The position numbers were made by a program, and so were the translations under genes. From the NCBI GenBank assembly GCA_023245235.1, contig JAHFKT010000007.1:1-34861 (forward strand): 34,861 bases of DNA, given 5' to 3'. Positions 21,973 to 30,439 of this stretch are shown here, in pieces. Under the pieces are notes generated by a model. It searched no databases. It was not told the DNA's origin and worked only from the letters and a program-made list of their open reading frames with translations. This stretch comes from Candidatus Yanofskyibacteriota bacterium (GTDB lineage: Bacteria > Patescibacteriota > Minisyncoccia > 2-02-FULL-40-12 > GWA2-44-9). Every line of letters begins with the position of its first letter. Position 1 is the stretch's first letter.

Positions 21973-22740
21973 ATGCGTAGAGAGTTAATTGAACGGGCGT
22001 TCAGCTCGATATTTCCTTCTCCGGTTCGGGCCCCCGGCGTAGTGCATGGCCAGAAGATCAACACCGTTGCTCAGTCCGGGACCACCGTCGTGGCCTTCCG
22101 GTACAAAGACGGCCTCATCATGGCCGCCGATCGCAAAACTTCAGGCGGATATTTCTTCATTGATAACCTGGAAGCCATGAAGATACACGAAGTCGCTGTA
22201 CATACCGGCTTTGGTGCCGCAGGCGCCGTTGCCCATATCCAGTTGGTTCTTCACGAACTGGAACTGATAAACAGTTCCTTCAGGTCCCGTGCACGGCATC
22301 CCTTGTCTGTCCGCGGACAGGTGAACTACATCTCCAATATGATCAGGGATTACTCCTTGTATGTGTGTCCCTGGGGCCTTGAGGCTCATTCGCTCATCGC
22401 CGGCATTGACCATGAGGGCGCGAGCATCTACGGAATATTCGTAGACGGTGCCGTACTGGAGTATCCCTACAGTTCTGTAGGATCGGGCAGCGATCAGGCG
22501 ATCGCGCGCCTTGACCAGGAACAGCGGCAGCTGAAAGCCGGCTCATTCAAGGAGAAAGCAGCGATCGAACTCGCACTGAGAGCCATCAGGCAAGCGGGTC
22601 TGCGAGATTCCGGAAGCTCTGATCTTCGGACCGCACTTCCGTCAGTGGCCAAGATCACCTACAAAAATGGATTCGAATTCATCGACGAGGATGTTCTCAA
22701 GCCGGTCGTCGCAGGCTTAGTTGAGGAGCTGAAGTCATGA
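21973..22740 (+). CDS. prcB: 20S proteasome beta subunit (PrcB-like)
   Basis: 255 residues: a propeptide of 36 residues, then the mature N-terminal nucleophile Thr37 in Q-S-G-T-T-V-V-A-F. In mature numbering Asp17 (A-A-D-R-K-T-S) is exactly placed and the catalytic Lys (E-A-M-K-I-H) is at 34, one residue later than usual. The later V-G-S-G-S-D matches the conserved Ser/Asp-containing loop near the active site. Length, propeptide and the adjoining alpha-like gene argue for a true 20S core rather than HslV. This subunit would cut peptides inside the barrel. ATGA overlap to the next gene. No Shine-Dalgarno sequence is seen. Confidence 0.9.
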   Translation: MRRELIERAFSSIFPSPVRAPGVVHGQKINTVAQSGTTVVAFRYKDGLIMAADRKTSGGYFFIDNLEAMKIHEVAVHTGFGAAGAVAHIQLVLHELELINSSFRSRARHPLSVRGQVNYISNMIRDYSLYVCPWGLEAHSLIAGIDHEGASIYGIFVDGAVLEYPYSSVGSGSDQAIARLDQEQRQLKAGSFKEKAAIELALRAIRQAGLRDSGSSDLRTALPSVAKITYKNGFEFIDEDVLKPVVAGLVEELKS

Positions 22741-23372
22741 AGCTTCGTCTGGGACTTCTCGAAGAATTCATAATTAAGAAAGTCGAAGCGGAGCAGCGGC
22801 TCTCGAACGCGTTTGCTGCTTTTGTGGTCACCAAAGACGGCCTGTGTTTCGTAGCCGCATCGAAAGTCTCGCCGGTCCGCGTTCAGCAGAACGAGAACTT
22901 CGGCGGCATCATCATCGGCGAAACCAACAAGGATACCGAAGAGATGACAAGCGTCTTCCGTGCCGTCTGCATGAGCATTCAGAGTGCGTATTCGGAGGAT
23001 GATGTTCACGCCCGCCTGGTCGTGGATATGATGAGCAACTACCTTCGCTGGACGATCGAAGACATGGACAGCCCGCAGGCCACAGCCAGTGAGATGCTTA
23101 TCTACGATATGCATCGCCAGGTCATCCATCAGATCTTCCTGAACGGAGATTTTACCGAGATACCGCTCGGCGAAACGAAGGAAAAGCAGTTCTTTGTCGG
23201 GGCGTACTCAAAGCGCTTGCGCCGGATGATCGCCAAGGAACTTCAGAAGATGCCCGAGGTCAGCAAGGCACTGAAGGATCCGAAGCTCATCGGTCCTGTG
23301 GTAAGTAAATTGGGAAAACTCACGGGGATGAAGTTTGTAAACGTCATCGCCGTGAAACGATCCGGGATCTAA
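22737..23372 (+). CDS. prcA: Proteasome alpha subunit-like protein (divergent PrcA)
   Basis: 211 residues. It has the N-terminal helix expected of alpha subunits (L-L-E-E-F-I-I-K-K-V-E-A-E-Q-R-L), followed by strands F-A-A-F-V-V-T-K-D-G-L-C-F-V-A-A-S-K-V and N-F-G-G-I-I-I-G-E-T, then the long helix D-T-E-E-M-T-S-V-F-R-A-V-C-M-S-I. This order matches the N-terminal half of actinobacterial PrcA. There is no catalytic threonine. The C-terminal part is divergent and lysine-rich, so the assignment rests on fold-like pattern and gene order (beta before alpha, ATGA overlap, as in Mycobacterium). GAGGAG lies 9 nt before its ATG. Confidence 0.7.
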   Translation: MKLRLGLLEEFIIKKVEAEQRLSNAFAAFVVTKDGLCFVAASKVSPVRVQQNENFGGIIIGETNKDTEEMTSVFRAVCMSIQSAYSEDDVHARLVVDMMSNYLRWTIEDMDSPQATASEMLIYDMHRQVIHQIFLNGDFTEIPLGETKEKQFFVGAYSKRLRRMIAKELQKMPEVSKALKDPKLIGPVVSKLGKLTGMKFVNVIAVKRSGI

Positions 23373-23390
23373 CCCCGGATTTTTCTTTTT
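23360..23390 (+). terminator. Terminator of the proteasome operon
   Basis: 7-bp stem ATCCGGG/CCCGGAT, loop with the stop codon, and a long T-rich run. Confidence 0.85.
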
Positions 23391-23403
23391 CATGATAGAA
23401 CGC

Positions 23404-23409
23404 TATACT
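23404..23409 (+). promoter_or_regulatory. -10 box for argS, probably leaderless
   Basis: TATACT ends 7 nt before the ATG at 23417, so transcription should begin at or next to the start codon. No good -35 hexamer is seen; the corresponding position is the T-run of the preceding terminator. Confidence 0.45.
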
Positions 23410-23416
23410 TTCAGTA

Positions 23417-25108
23417 ATGACAGAGACTACAAAAAGGTTTTTGAACGGGCAAATTGCGACCGCCTCTGACGGCGTTTCTTTTGACGTTCTGACTCCGCCG
23501 GATCCCAAACTCGGGGATTACTCGACCAACCTTGCTTTTGTGCTTGCTAAGCGTGAAGGCAAGCGCCCGGTTGATGTCGCTAACGCGTTGAAGCTTGAGC
23601 TCGAAACGGACGAGATGAATGCCATCGCCGAGATCAAAGTCGCTCCGAATGGTTTTTTGAACTTCTTTTTAAAGCCGGAATTTCTTGAGAAGCAGTTTAG
23701 TTCAGTGGAAGCGGTAAATATCGGCGGGCAGAAAAAAGTCATCGTTGAATATTCATCGCCCAATATCGCCAAACCGATGCATATCGGCCACTTACGCTCG
23801 ACCATCATCGGCGATGCCCTGGCGAATGTCTATGAGAAACTCGGCTATGATGTCACACGCTGGAATTTCATCGGTGATTGGGGTACGCAATATGGGAAAG
23901 TAATTGTTCAGATAAAAAAAGAACTTGAGGATTCAGGAAAACCCCTCAGCGAAATTTATGTTAGCGATATAAACACCTCTGCGAAAGCCTATGTGAAATT
24001 TCACGAAGACACGAAATTAAATCCAGGACTTGAGGATAAAGCTAGAGAAGAATTCAAAAAACTTGAAGAAGGAGATTCGGAAAATAAAGTAATTTGGGAA
24101 AGAGATAAGAAAGAAAGCCTCAGGGAGCTGTCTCGAATTTTTAAAGAGTTAGGGGTTCCAGATTCTGATATGGTGAGAAAAGGTGAGAGTGACTATGAGC
24201 CTAGGCTTAAACCCTTGATCGCTGAACTCGAGCAAAAAGGAGTTGCCAAAGAGAGCGAGGGGGCGCTGATCATTGAACTGGATAATTTGGCGCCGGCACT
24301 GTTGCGTAAGTCTGATGGTGCGACGCTTTATATGACCCGTGACCTCGCCAGCCTCGAAGATCGTATCCAAAACTATCAACCTGCGAAGATTCTGTATGTG
24401 GTTGCAAACCAACAGGCACTCCACTTTGAGCAACTGTTCGCAGTTGCAAAGAAGCTCGGATGGAACAGTGCGGAACTGGAGCATGTAAAGTTCGGCATGG
24501 TTCTCGGAGAAGATGGGAAAAAACTGGCTACCCGGGAAGGGAAGGTTGTGTTGCTCGAGGATGTTCTTAGAGAAGCCGAAGCCAAAGCTTTAAAGGTAGT
24601 GAAAGAAAAAAATCCTGATGCTAAAAATCCCGAAGAGATAGCCCGCGTCATCGCACTAGGCGGCCTGAAGTATAACGACCTTAAACAGCATCCGCACACG
24701 GACATTAAGTTCGATTGGGACTCCATGCTGGATTTTGCCGGCAATAGCGGGCCGTACCTTCAATATACCTATGCCCGATTTGCCAATATTCTGTCGAAAG
24801 CCGGAACAGGAGACCGGCCGACGTCATTGCCTCTCGGCCTTGATCCTGAAGGGAAGTTGATCGAGCATCACGTAAATAAATATTGGGATATTTTGATCGA
24901 ATGCACTCAGGTCAACGCGCTGACCGGCTTGGCTTTATACTTGTACGAGCTTGCGGCACTCCTGAACCGTTTCTACGAAAGTGTTCGGGTGCTTGATGAA
25001 AAGGATACAGATAAGAAGAACGCGCGCTTGCGTCTGATAAAAATCGCGTCCGATAATTTAGCGGATGGTCTTAAACTCCTCGGCATCCAAACCCTCGAGC
25101 GGATTTGA
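23417..25108 (+). CDS. argS: Arginyl-tRNA synthetase
   Basis: 563 residues, normal for bacterial ArgRS. It charges tRNA-Arg and, unlike most synthetases, needs tRNA for amino-acid activation. The N-terminal tRNA-binding domain has P-D-P-K-L-G-D-Y-S-T-N-L-A, then P-M-H-I-G-H-L-R-S-T-I-I-G-D with the HIGH motif. The KMSKS position reads G-K-K-L-A-T-R-E-G-K-V, as is common in ArgRS. The C-terminal helical domain contains A-L-Y-L-Y-E-L-A-A-L-L-N-R-F-Y. The stretch 23890-24240 is visibly more AT-rich than the rest of the gene. Confidence 0.97.
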   Translation: MTETTKRFLNGQIATASDGVSFDVLTPPDPKLGDYSTNLAFVLAKREGKRPVDVANALKLELETDEMNAIAEIKVAPNGFLNFFLKPEFLEKQFSSVEAVNIGGQKKVIVEYSSPNIAKPMHIGHLRSTIIGDALANVYEKLGYDVTRWNFIGDWGTQYGKVIVQIKKELEDSGKPLSEIYVSDINTSAKAYVKFHEDTKLNPGLEDKAREEFKKLEEGDSENKVIWERDKKESLRELSRIFKELGVPDSDMVRKGESDYEPRLKPLIAELEQKGVAKESEGALIIELDNLAPALLRKSDGATLYMTRDLASLEDRIQNYQPAKILYVVANQQALHFEQLFAVAKKLGWNSAELEHVKFGMVLGEDGKKLATREGKVVLLEDVLREAEAKALKVVKEKNPDAKNPEEIARVIALGGLKYNDLKQHPHTDIKFDWDSMLDFAGNSGPYLQYTYARFANILSKAGTGDRPTSLPLGLDPEGKLIEHHVNKYWDILIECTQVNALTGLALYLYELAALLNRFYESVRVLDEKDTDKKNARLRLIKIASDNLADGLKLLGIQTLERI

Positions 25109-25156
25109 TTTTTTTGAAAAAGTTCTCTAGAGTAAGCACATTCTTTAACAAGTAAG

Positions 25157-25651
25157 GTGTTTGCCTCAACTCACCTGATCATGGGCGGAGCCGGCGGGGT
25201 TGCCATGTATCGCGGTTCCCGGTCGTGGCCGTCTTGGTTCGCATGTAATATCGCGTTCATCATTGGGATCGCTACGCACTTCCTGCTTGATTCCGTACCA
25301 CACTCCGAATACGATGGGCTGACGATATTCCAGCTTCCGCTGTACGCCATCCTTGTGCCGGAGGTATTGGTTACTTCGTTCCTGATCTTCCTGTTCGGTT
25401 GTAGCCCGGTTAACGTGAGGCGTAATGTGCTCATCGGCCTCGCCGCCTTCGGCGGCGCATTACCGGATTGCATCCTCATCGGTTCGCAGCTGGTATTCCG
25501 CCATGGCATGCCGACCCTGTTATGGCAGCTTAACCAGTTCCATAAGTACTGCCACACCACGTATCCGTCGCTTCCGATGGGATGGGGTATTGCGATGCAA
25601 TTGGTCGTGATGTTCGCCGGCATGACGGTGCTCAGCCGGGTGCCCGACTAG
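25157..25651 (+). CDS. Membrane protein resembling DUF457/YdjM metal-dependent hydrolases
   Basis: 164 residues from a GTG start with no spaced ribosome-binding site, so the start is uncertain; ATG 25181 is an alternative. About four membrane segments carry polar residues in the pattern S-T-H-L-I-M-G-G near the start, I-A-T-H-F-L-L-D-S-V-P-H, G-G-A-L-P-D-C, and F-H-K-Y-C-H-T. Conserved H, D and P-D/H-S in the same order are typical of the YdjM/DUF457 family, which is only predicted to be hydrolytic. The match is by eye. It lies 48 bp after argS and is closed by a terminator. Confidence 0.65.
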   Translation: MFASTHLIMGGAGGVAMYRGSRSWPSWFACNIAFIIGIATHFLLDSVPHSEYDGLTIFQLPLYAILVPEVLVTSFLIFLFGCSPVNVRRNVLIGLAAFGGALPDCILIGSQLVFRHGMPTLLWQLNQFHKYCHTTYPSLPMGWGIAMQLVVMFAGMTVLSRVPD

Positions 25652-25653
25652 CC

Positions 25654-25676
25654 AGCCGCTTTCAGCGGCTTTTTTG
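25654..25676 (+). terminator. Terminator after the YdjM-like gene
   Basis: Perfect 7-bp stem AGCCGCT/AGCGGCT with TTC loop and a T-run. Confidence 0.85.
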
Positions 25677-25677
25677 A

Positions 25678-25706
25678 TTGGAAAATGGCACTTTTCATGC
25701 TATTAT
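25678..25706 (+). promoter_or_regulatory. Predicted leaderless promoter of the ileS operon
   Basis: TTGGAA (25678-25683), 17-bp spacer, TATTAT (25701-25706). The expected transcription start is within about 3 nt of the ATG at 25716 and rules out the longer frame from 25674. Confidence 0.6.
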
Positions 25707-25715
25707 TCAGTCCGG

Positions 25716-28700
25716 ATGTACGACTTCAAGAAAACAGAGACGGCTGTCCGGCATTTCTGGGACGACCACACGATTTTCGAGAAATCTCTTGAACAGCGCC
25801 GTAAGGCGAAACGTTTTGTGTTCTGGGAAGGCCCGCCGACCGCCAATGGCAAACCGCATATCGGTCACTTCCTGACCCGGGTCTACAAAGACCTCTACGG
25901 ACGGTATAAGACCATGGGCGGTTTTTTTGTCCTCCGAAAAGCCGGCTGGGACACTCACGGATTGCCTGTGGAGATAGAAGTTGAGAAAGAGCTTGGCTTC
26001 ACCAACAAAAAGCAGATAGAAGAGTACGGCATCGCCAAGTTCAACCGGAAGGCCAAAGAGAGCGTTTGGAAATACAAAAAAGATTGGGAGGACATGACCC
26101 GGCAGATGGGATTTTGGCTGGACCTCGACCATCCGTACGTCACATATGAGAACAGCTACATGGAGTCCGTCTGGTATATCCTCCAGCAGATGTGGAACAA
26201 GGGACTACTGTTTCAGGCCCACAAGGTGGTGCCGTTTTGCACGCGCTGCGGCACGCCGCTCTCGGCCCACGAAGTTTCCCAGGGTTATAAAAAAGTCACC
26301 GAACGGTCTGTTTATCTAAAATTCAAAATCGTCGGACAAAAAGATACTTACATTCTCGCGTGGACCACAACCCCGTGGACATTGCCCGGCAATGTCGCTC
26401 TCGCTGTCGGGGCGGATATCCGTTACGTCTACGCCAGGAAAGACGGGCAGACGTATATTCTTGCAAAAGACCTGGCCGAAAAAGTTCTCGACGGGGGATT
26501 CACGACAGAAAAAGAAGTTTCAGGCGGTGAACTCGTCGGCCTTTCGTATGAGCCGCTGTTTGATGTGCCCGAACTGCAATCGGAGAATTCATACAAAGTG
26601 TATGCCGCTGATTTTGTTTCGACTCATGACGGCACCGGAGTGGTCCATACCGCGGTAATGTACGGCGAGGACGACTACAATCTCGGAACAAAACTGGGAT
26701 TGCCTAAATTCCACACCGTCAATGAGGCCGGGAAATTCATAGCGGCAGCCGGAACCGACCTTGAGGGAAAGTATGTGAAGGCCAAAGCGACCGAGGATTT
26801 TATTGTCAAAAAATTAGAAGAGAAGGGCCTGCTTCTGAAGTCCGAGGATTATGAGCATGACTATCCGTTCTGCTGGCGCTGCGGCACGCCTTTATTGTAT
26901 TACGCCAAGACCTCCTGGTTCATTAAGACGTCAGCCGTCAATAAAGAACTCCTGGCCAATAATGCTTCGGTCAATTGGATCCCGGAGCACATCCGTGATG
27001 GCCGGTTCGGCCAGTGGATCAGAGAGGGGAAGGACTGGGCATTGTCCCGGGAACGCTATTGGGGTACGCCGTTGCCGATCTGGGAGTGCGACCAATGCGA
27101 CAACAAGGTCACTATTCTGTCAAAGAACTCGAGAAGCTTTCGGTCGGTCCGAAGAACACATATTATCTGCTTCGCCATGGCGGTACGACCCGCAACGAAA
27201 TGACCGACGGCATCATTAACTCTCAACTTAAGCACGACACATATCATTTGACCCCTGACGGCCAGGCAATGGTTGAACGCTCACTCCGGCTCTTGCAGTT
27301 GGACGGCGTTGACCTGATATATGCTTCGCCGTTCACACGCACCCAGGAGACCGCGAAAATAGCGGCCAAGGTCCTGCATCGGGACATAAATACCGATGAG
27401 CGCCTGGTTGAACTTAACTGCGGCACCGGCTGCGAAGGAAAACCCCACGCATTATGCCCGGGCCTTAACGGGCCGCGGACCATGGACACAAAAGAGCCGG
27501 ACGGAGAAAGCTGGACCGATGTCCGCCTGCGCCTGATGGATTTCATGACCGAGATGGAGTCAAAATACCGTAATAAGAAGATACTCATCGTCAGCCATGG
27601 TGACCCGCTCTGGCTTCTCAATGCTGTTGGCAATGGTTCGACCGCCGCTCAAATACTCGAGAAAGACAACCCGTACCAGTGGTATCCGACACTGGGCGAA
27701 CTCAAGAAAATCACTTGGCGGAAGATCCCGCGCAATGAAACAGGTGAACTGGACCTCCATCGGCCATATATCGACAGCGTTGTCATCAAGTGCCCTAAGT
27801 GCAAATCAAAAATGAGGAAGATCCCGGACCTTATCGATGTCTGGTTCGATTCCGGCGCGATGCCGTTTGCTCAGTGGCACTACCCGTTCGAGAATAAGCC
27901 GATGTTCAAAAATCAGTTCCCGGCCGATTTCATCGTTGAAGCGATAGACCAGACCCGCGGCTGGTTTTGGACTTTGCTGGCGATCGCAACCTCGCTCGGC
28001 TACTCCGCTCCGTATAAGAATGTGATGGTTCTCGGCCACACGCTTGATGAGAAGGGTCAGAAAATGTCCAAGTCCAAAAAGAATTTCGTGCCGGTCATGG
28101 AACTTATGGATACGTACGGAGCCGATGTGCTGCGCTGGTATCTGTTCTCTTCCGTGGCCGCCGGGGAGGGCAAGGCGATCATTGCTAAAGAGATCGAGGC
28201 CAAACTGAAAGGATTCGTGTTCACACTCCAGAACTGCATCCGTTTCTACGAGTTGTACGCGGTCAGTACGGCAAAGACCGCTCCGGCTAAACTTACCGTT
28301 CTGGATAAATGGATATTGTCGCGGCTCCATCGGTTGATAGCAGATGTTTCTACACGACTTGAACAGTACGATGTCGTCACAGCGGTCCGGGCTATAGAAA
28401 ATTTCGTCACGGAAGATCTGTCGAACTGGTGGGTGCGCCGTTCCCGCAAACGCAAAGAAGCTCTGCCGCTGCTTCGGTTGATACTTCTTGAAACTTCAAA
28501 ACTGCTGGCGCCGTTCGTGCCGTTCATGGCCGAGGACATGTATCGCCGGCTTGGCGGCGAAGGAGAGAGCGTTCATTTGACCGACTGGCCAAAGCCGGCG
28601 AAGAAATATCTGAATGAAAATCTTGAGAGTGAGATGGCGCAGGTCAAAGACGTCATCGCCATGGGCCTGGCTCAGCGCAAAGAGAAACAGCTCAAGGTCC

Positions 28701-29122
28701 GGCAGCCCCTGAGGCTGATCTCCTTGAAGCGGGATAAGCTGAGCAAGGACCTGGAATCATTGATCAAAGATGAGCTGAACATCAAACAGATAAAATATGA
28801 TAAAAGTCAGGAACATGAGTTGGTACTTGATGTGGAGATGACGCCTGCGCTCATCCAGGAAGGATATGCCCGCGAACTGATGCGCCAGATCCAGGATATG
28901 CGCAAAGAGGCCAAGTATCGTATGGATGACTTAGTGTTCGCCCACTGGCACAGCGACAGTCCGGATATCGTACAGGCCTTGGCCACCTGGAGCGAAGAGA
29001 TAAAACGGGACACGCTGTTAAAAACATTGGAACAGCAGCCGAAAGATTCAAAGGCCTACGACATCGAGAAGGAGACAGAACTGGCTCCGGGCAAAATCAT
29101 CTGGCTGGGCATCAAAAAATAG
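25716..29122 (+). CDS. ileS: Isoleucyl-tRNA synthetase with inserted histidine-phosphatase domain; one frameshift
   Basis: About 1135 residues once one frameshift is corrected. HIGH motif at residues 48-51, CP1 editing region with A-W-T-T-T-P-W-T-L-P-G-N, catalytic core resuming at D-L-H-R-P-Y-I-D (about 680), KMSKS at 783-787, then the anticodon domain. The motifs and the G-W-D-T-H-G-L-P-V-E-I-E-V-E-K-E-L start are of the eukaryote/archaea-like type 2 IleRS, the type linked elsewhere to mupirocin resistance. Residues of about 482-672 are a histidine phosphatase domain. The frame changes at 27114-27118, consistent with one missing base after T-I; a 4-base loss that also removed a Gly codon is equally possible. 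First gene of a five-gene operon. Confidence 0.93.
27150..27735 (+). other. Histidine phosphatase (phosphoglycerate-mutase-like) domain inserted in IleRS
   Basis: The insert carries the full catalytic set of the branch-1 histidine phosphatases: L-L-R-H-G-G-T-T-R-N-E with phospho-acceptor His488 and Arg487, S-P-F-T-R-T-Q-E-T-A with the second Arg, D-E-R-L-V-E-L-N with the acid, and I-V-S-H-G-D-P-L-W with the second His. It lies between S-V-K-E-L-E-K-L-S and D-L-H-R-P-Y-I-D, which are adjacent in ordinary IleRS. The length of about 190 residues is a complete domain. It could act on a phosphate ester or phosphoanhydride; its substrate is unknown. Confidence 0.9.
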
Positions 29123-29125
29123 ATC

Positions 29126-29728
29126 ATGGAGAAAAGCATTTGCGTCTTTGGGGACAGTACCGCCTGGGGAGCTTGGGACAGGGAGAAGGGCGGATGGGTG
29201 AGCCGTCTCTGGTTCTATTTGGCCGAACATGGAGGAGAGGACTACATAGAGATATTTAACCAAAGCATTTCCGGAGGCACGACCGAGACGATCCTGGCCC
29301 GCTTTGAAGCCGAGGCAAAGATCAGGAGTGCCGATGTTTTGATATTCCAGACCGGCGGCAATGACGCATCGTATGAACATACTCCCGGCAACTTCATGGT
29401 CCTGCCCGATCAGTTCAGGAAAAATCTTGAAGAAATAATCAGGCGGGCCCGGACTATCACCAAGGACATTATTTTTATGGACCTCAAGAACTGCGATGAA
29501 TCGAAAACCATGCCGGTATCGTGGATCGATATCTACTACACGAACGAGAACATGAGAAAATACAGCGAGATCATGGATGATGTCTGCAAAAAAAATAATG
29601 TGCCGGTCATCGATCTCGGGATCCTCGGTGATGACGATTTTGATGACGGCCTTCATCCGAACGCGAAAGGCCATGAAAAGATATTCCGAAAAGTCAGAGA
29701 CTTTCTTACAGAGCGTAAGCTTATATGA
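29126..29728 (+). CDS. SGNH/GDSL-family hydrolase
   Basis: 200 residues. The four SGNH blocks are visible: V-F-G-D-S-T-A-W-G (nucleophilic Ser), S-G-G-T-T in block II, T-G-G-N-D-A in block III, and D-G-L-H-P-N with the catalytic Asp/His pair near the C-terminus. There is no signal peptide, so the enzyme is probably cytoplasmic. The family includes esterases, lipases and acyl-group hydrolases; substrate cannot be read. It follows ileS after 3 bp and overlaps recO as ATGA. Confidence 0.92.
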   Translation: MEKSICVFGDSTAWGAWDREKGGWVSRLWFYLAEHGGEDYIEIFNQSISGGTTETILARFEAEAKIRSADVLIFQTGGNDASYEHTPGNFMVLPDQFRKNLEEIIRRARTITKDIIFMDLKNCDESKTMPVSWIDIYYTNENMRKYSEIMDDVCKKNNVPVIDLGILGDDDFDDGLHPNAKGHEKIFRKVRDFLTERKLI

Positions 29729-30435
29729 GAACGAAAGCCATCATCATCAAAAAGACGCCGGCCAATGAATTTGACCAGCTTATCTCCATGTACTCGGAAG
29801 ATTTCGGCACATTGCGCGCGATTGCGAGGGGAATATACCGCCCGACATCTATTCAGTCGATGCATTTGGAGACGTTAAATCTGGTTGAGTTTGAACTCGT
29901 GAATGGCCGGGCGCTGCCTATCATCGCCTCGGCTCAAATGATCGATCAGTTCCCCGGTATCAAGAGTTCTCTGCGTAAGCTTGCCGCAGTTCAGTTCTTC
30001 ACTGAAGTTGTCGATAAGATATCATTTGAGAATGAGAAAGATCCCAAGCTCTGGGAATTTCTGAAGAAGATCCTGGCCGATATCAATAGCTCCGCGGATA
30101 ACCAGCTCGTGGCGAAGTTCCGGGCGTATCAAACACGGTTCCTAGACGTATTGGGATATGCGCCCCAGGTGAGCCGGTGCGTAGTATGTTCTCAGGACGT
30201 ATTATCGGGCCCGGAAAAGATGGTTGCCTTGAATCCTGAGCTGGGCGGCGTGGTCTGCGGCGAATGTTTCCTGGCATCGGGCCGCGGGGTGATGTTTGAC
30301 AAGCGCGACCTCAGCCTCCTGACAGGCTCAAGCACGGCGAGTAGCGCCTATCACGGAGCCATCGATACGTTTTTTGAGTATACGGTAGGCAAAAAGCTCA
30401 ACTCGTTAGTTTTTCTGTACTCTGTGTTAAAATGA
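29725..30435 (+). CDS. recO: DNA repair protein RecO
   Basis: 236 residues. RecO helps load RecA on SSB-coated DNA in the RecFOR pathway and anneals strands. The N-terminal OB-fold is seen at R-T-K-A-I-I-I-K-K-T-P-A-N-E-F-D-Q-L-I then L-R-A-I-A-R-G-I-Y-R-P. The helical C-terminal domain has a zinc site with the pairs C-V-V-C and C-G-E-C. It is coupled by an ATGA overlap to the SGNH gene and is followed after 4 bp by the next gene of the operon. RecF and RecR are not in the window. Confidence 0.92.
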   Translation: MRTKAIIIKKTPANEFDQLISMYSEDFGTLRAIARGIYRPTSIQSMHLETLNLVEFELVNGRALPIIASAQMIDQFPGIKSSLRKLAAVQFFTEVVDKISFENEKDPKLWEFLKKILADINSSADNQLVAKFRAYQTRFLDVLGYAPQVSRCVVCSQDVLSGPEKMVALNPELGGVVCGECFLASGRGVMFDKRDLSLLTGSSTASSAYHGAIDTFFEYTVGKKLNSLVFLYSVLK

Positions 30436-30439
30436 ACAT

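Noticed and set aside
27014-27115. ATG at 27014 as the start of a separate phosphatase-synthetase gene
   Set aside because: The first 30 or so codons of that frame are the out-of-frame reading of the conserved synthetase segment, with no promoter or ribosome-binding site, so the start is an artefact of the frameshift.
27105-27120. Programmed -1 frameshifting in ileS
   Set aside because: No X-XXY-YYZ heptamer or strong downstream hairpin is seen at the frame change.
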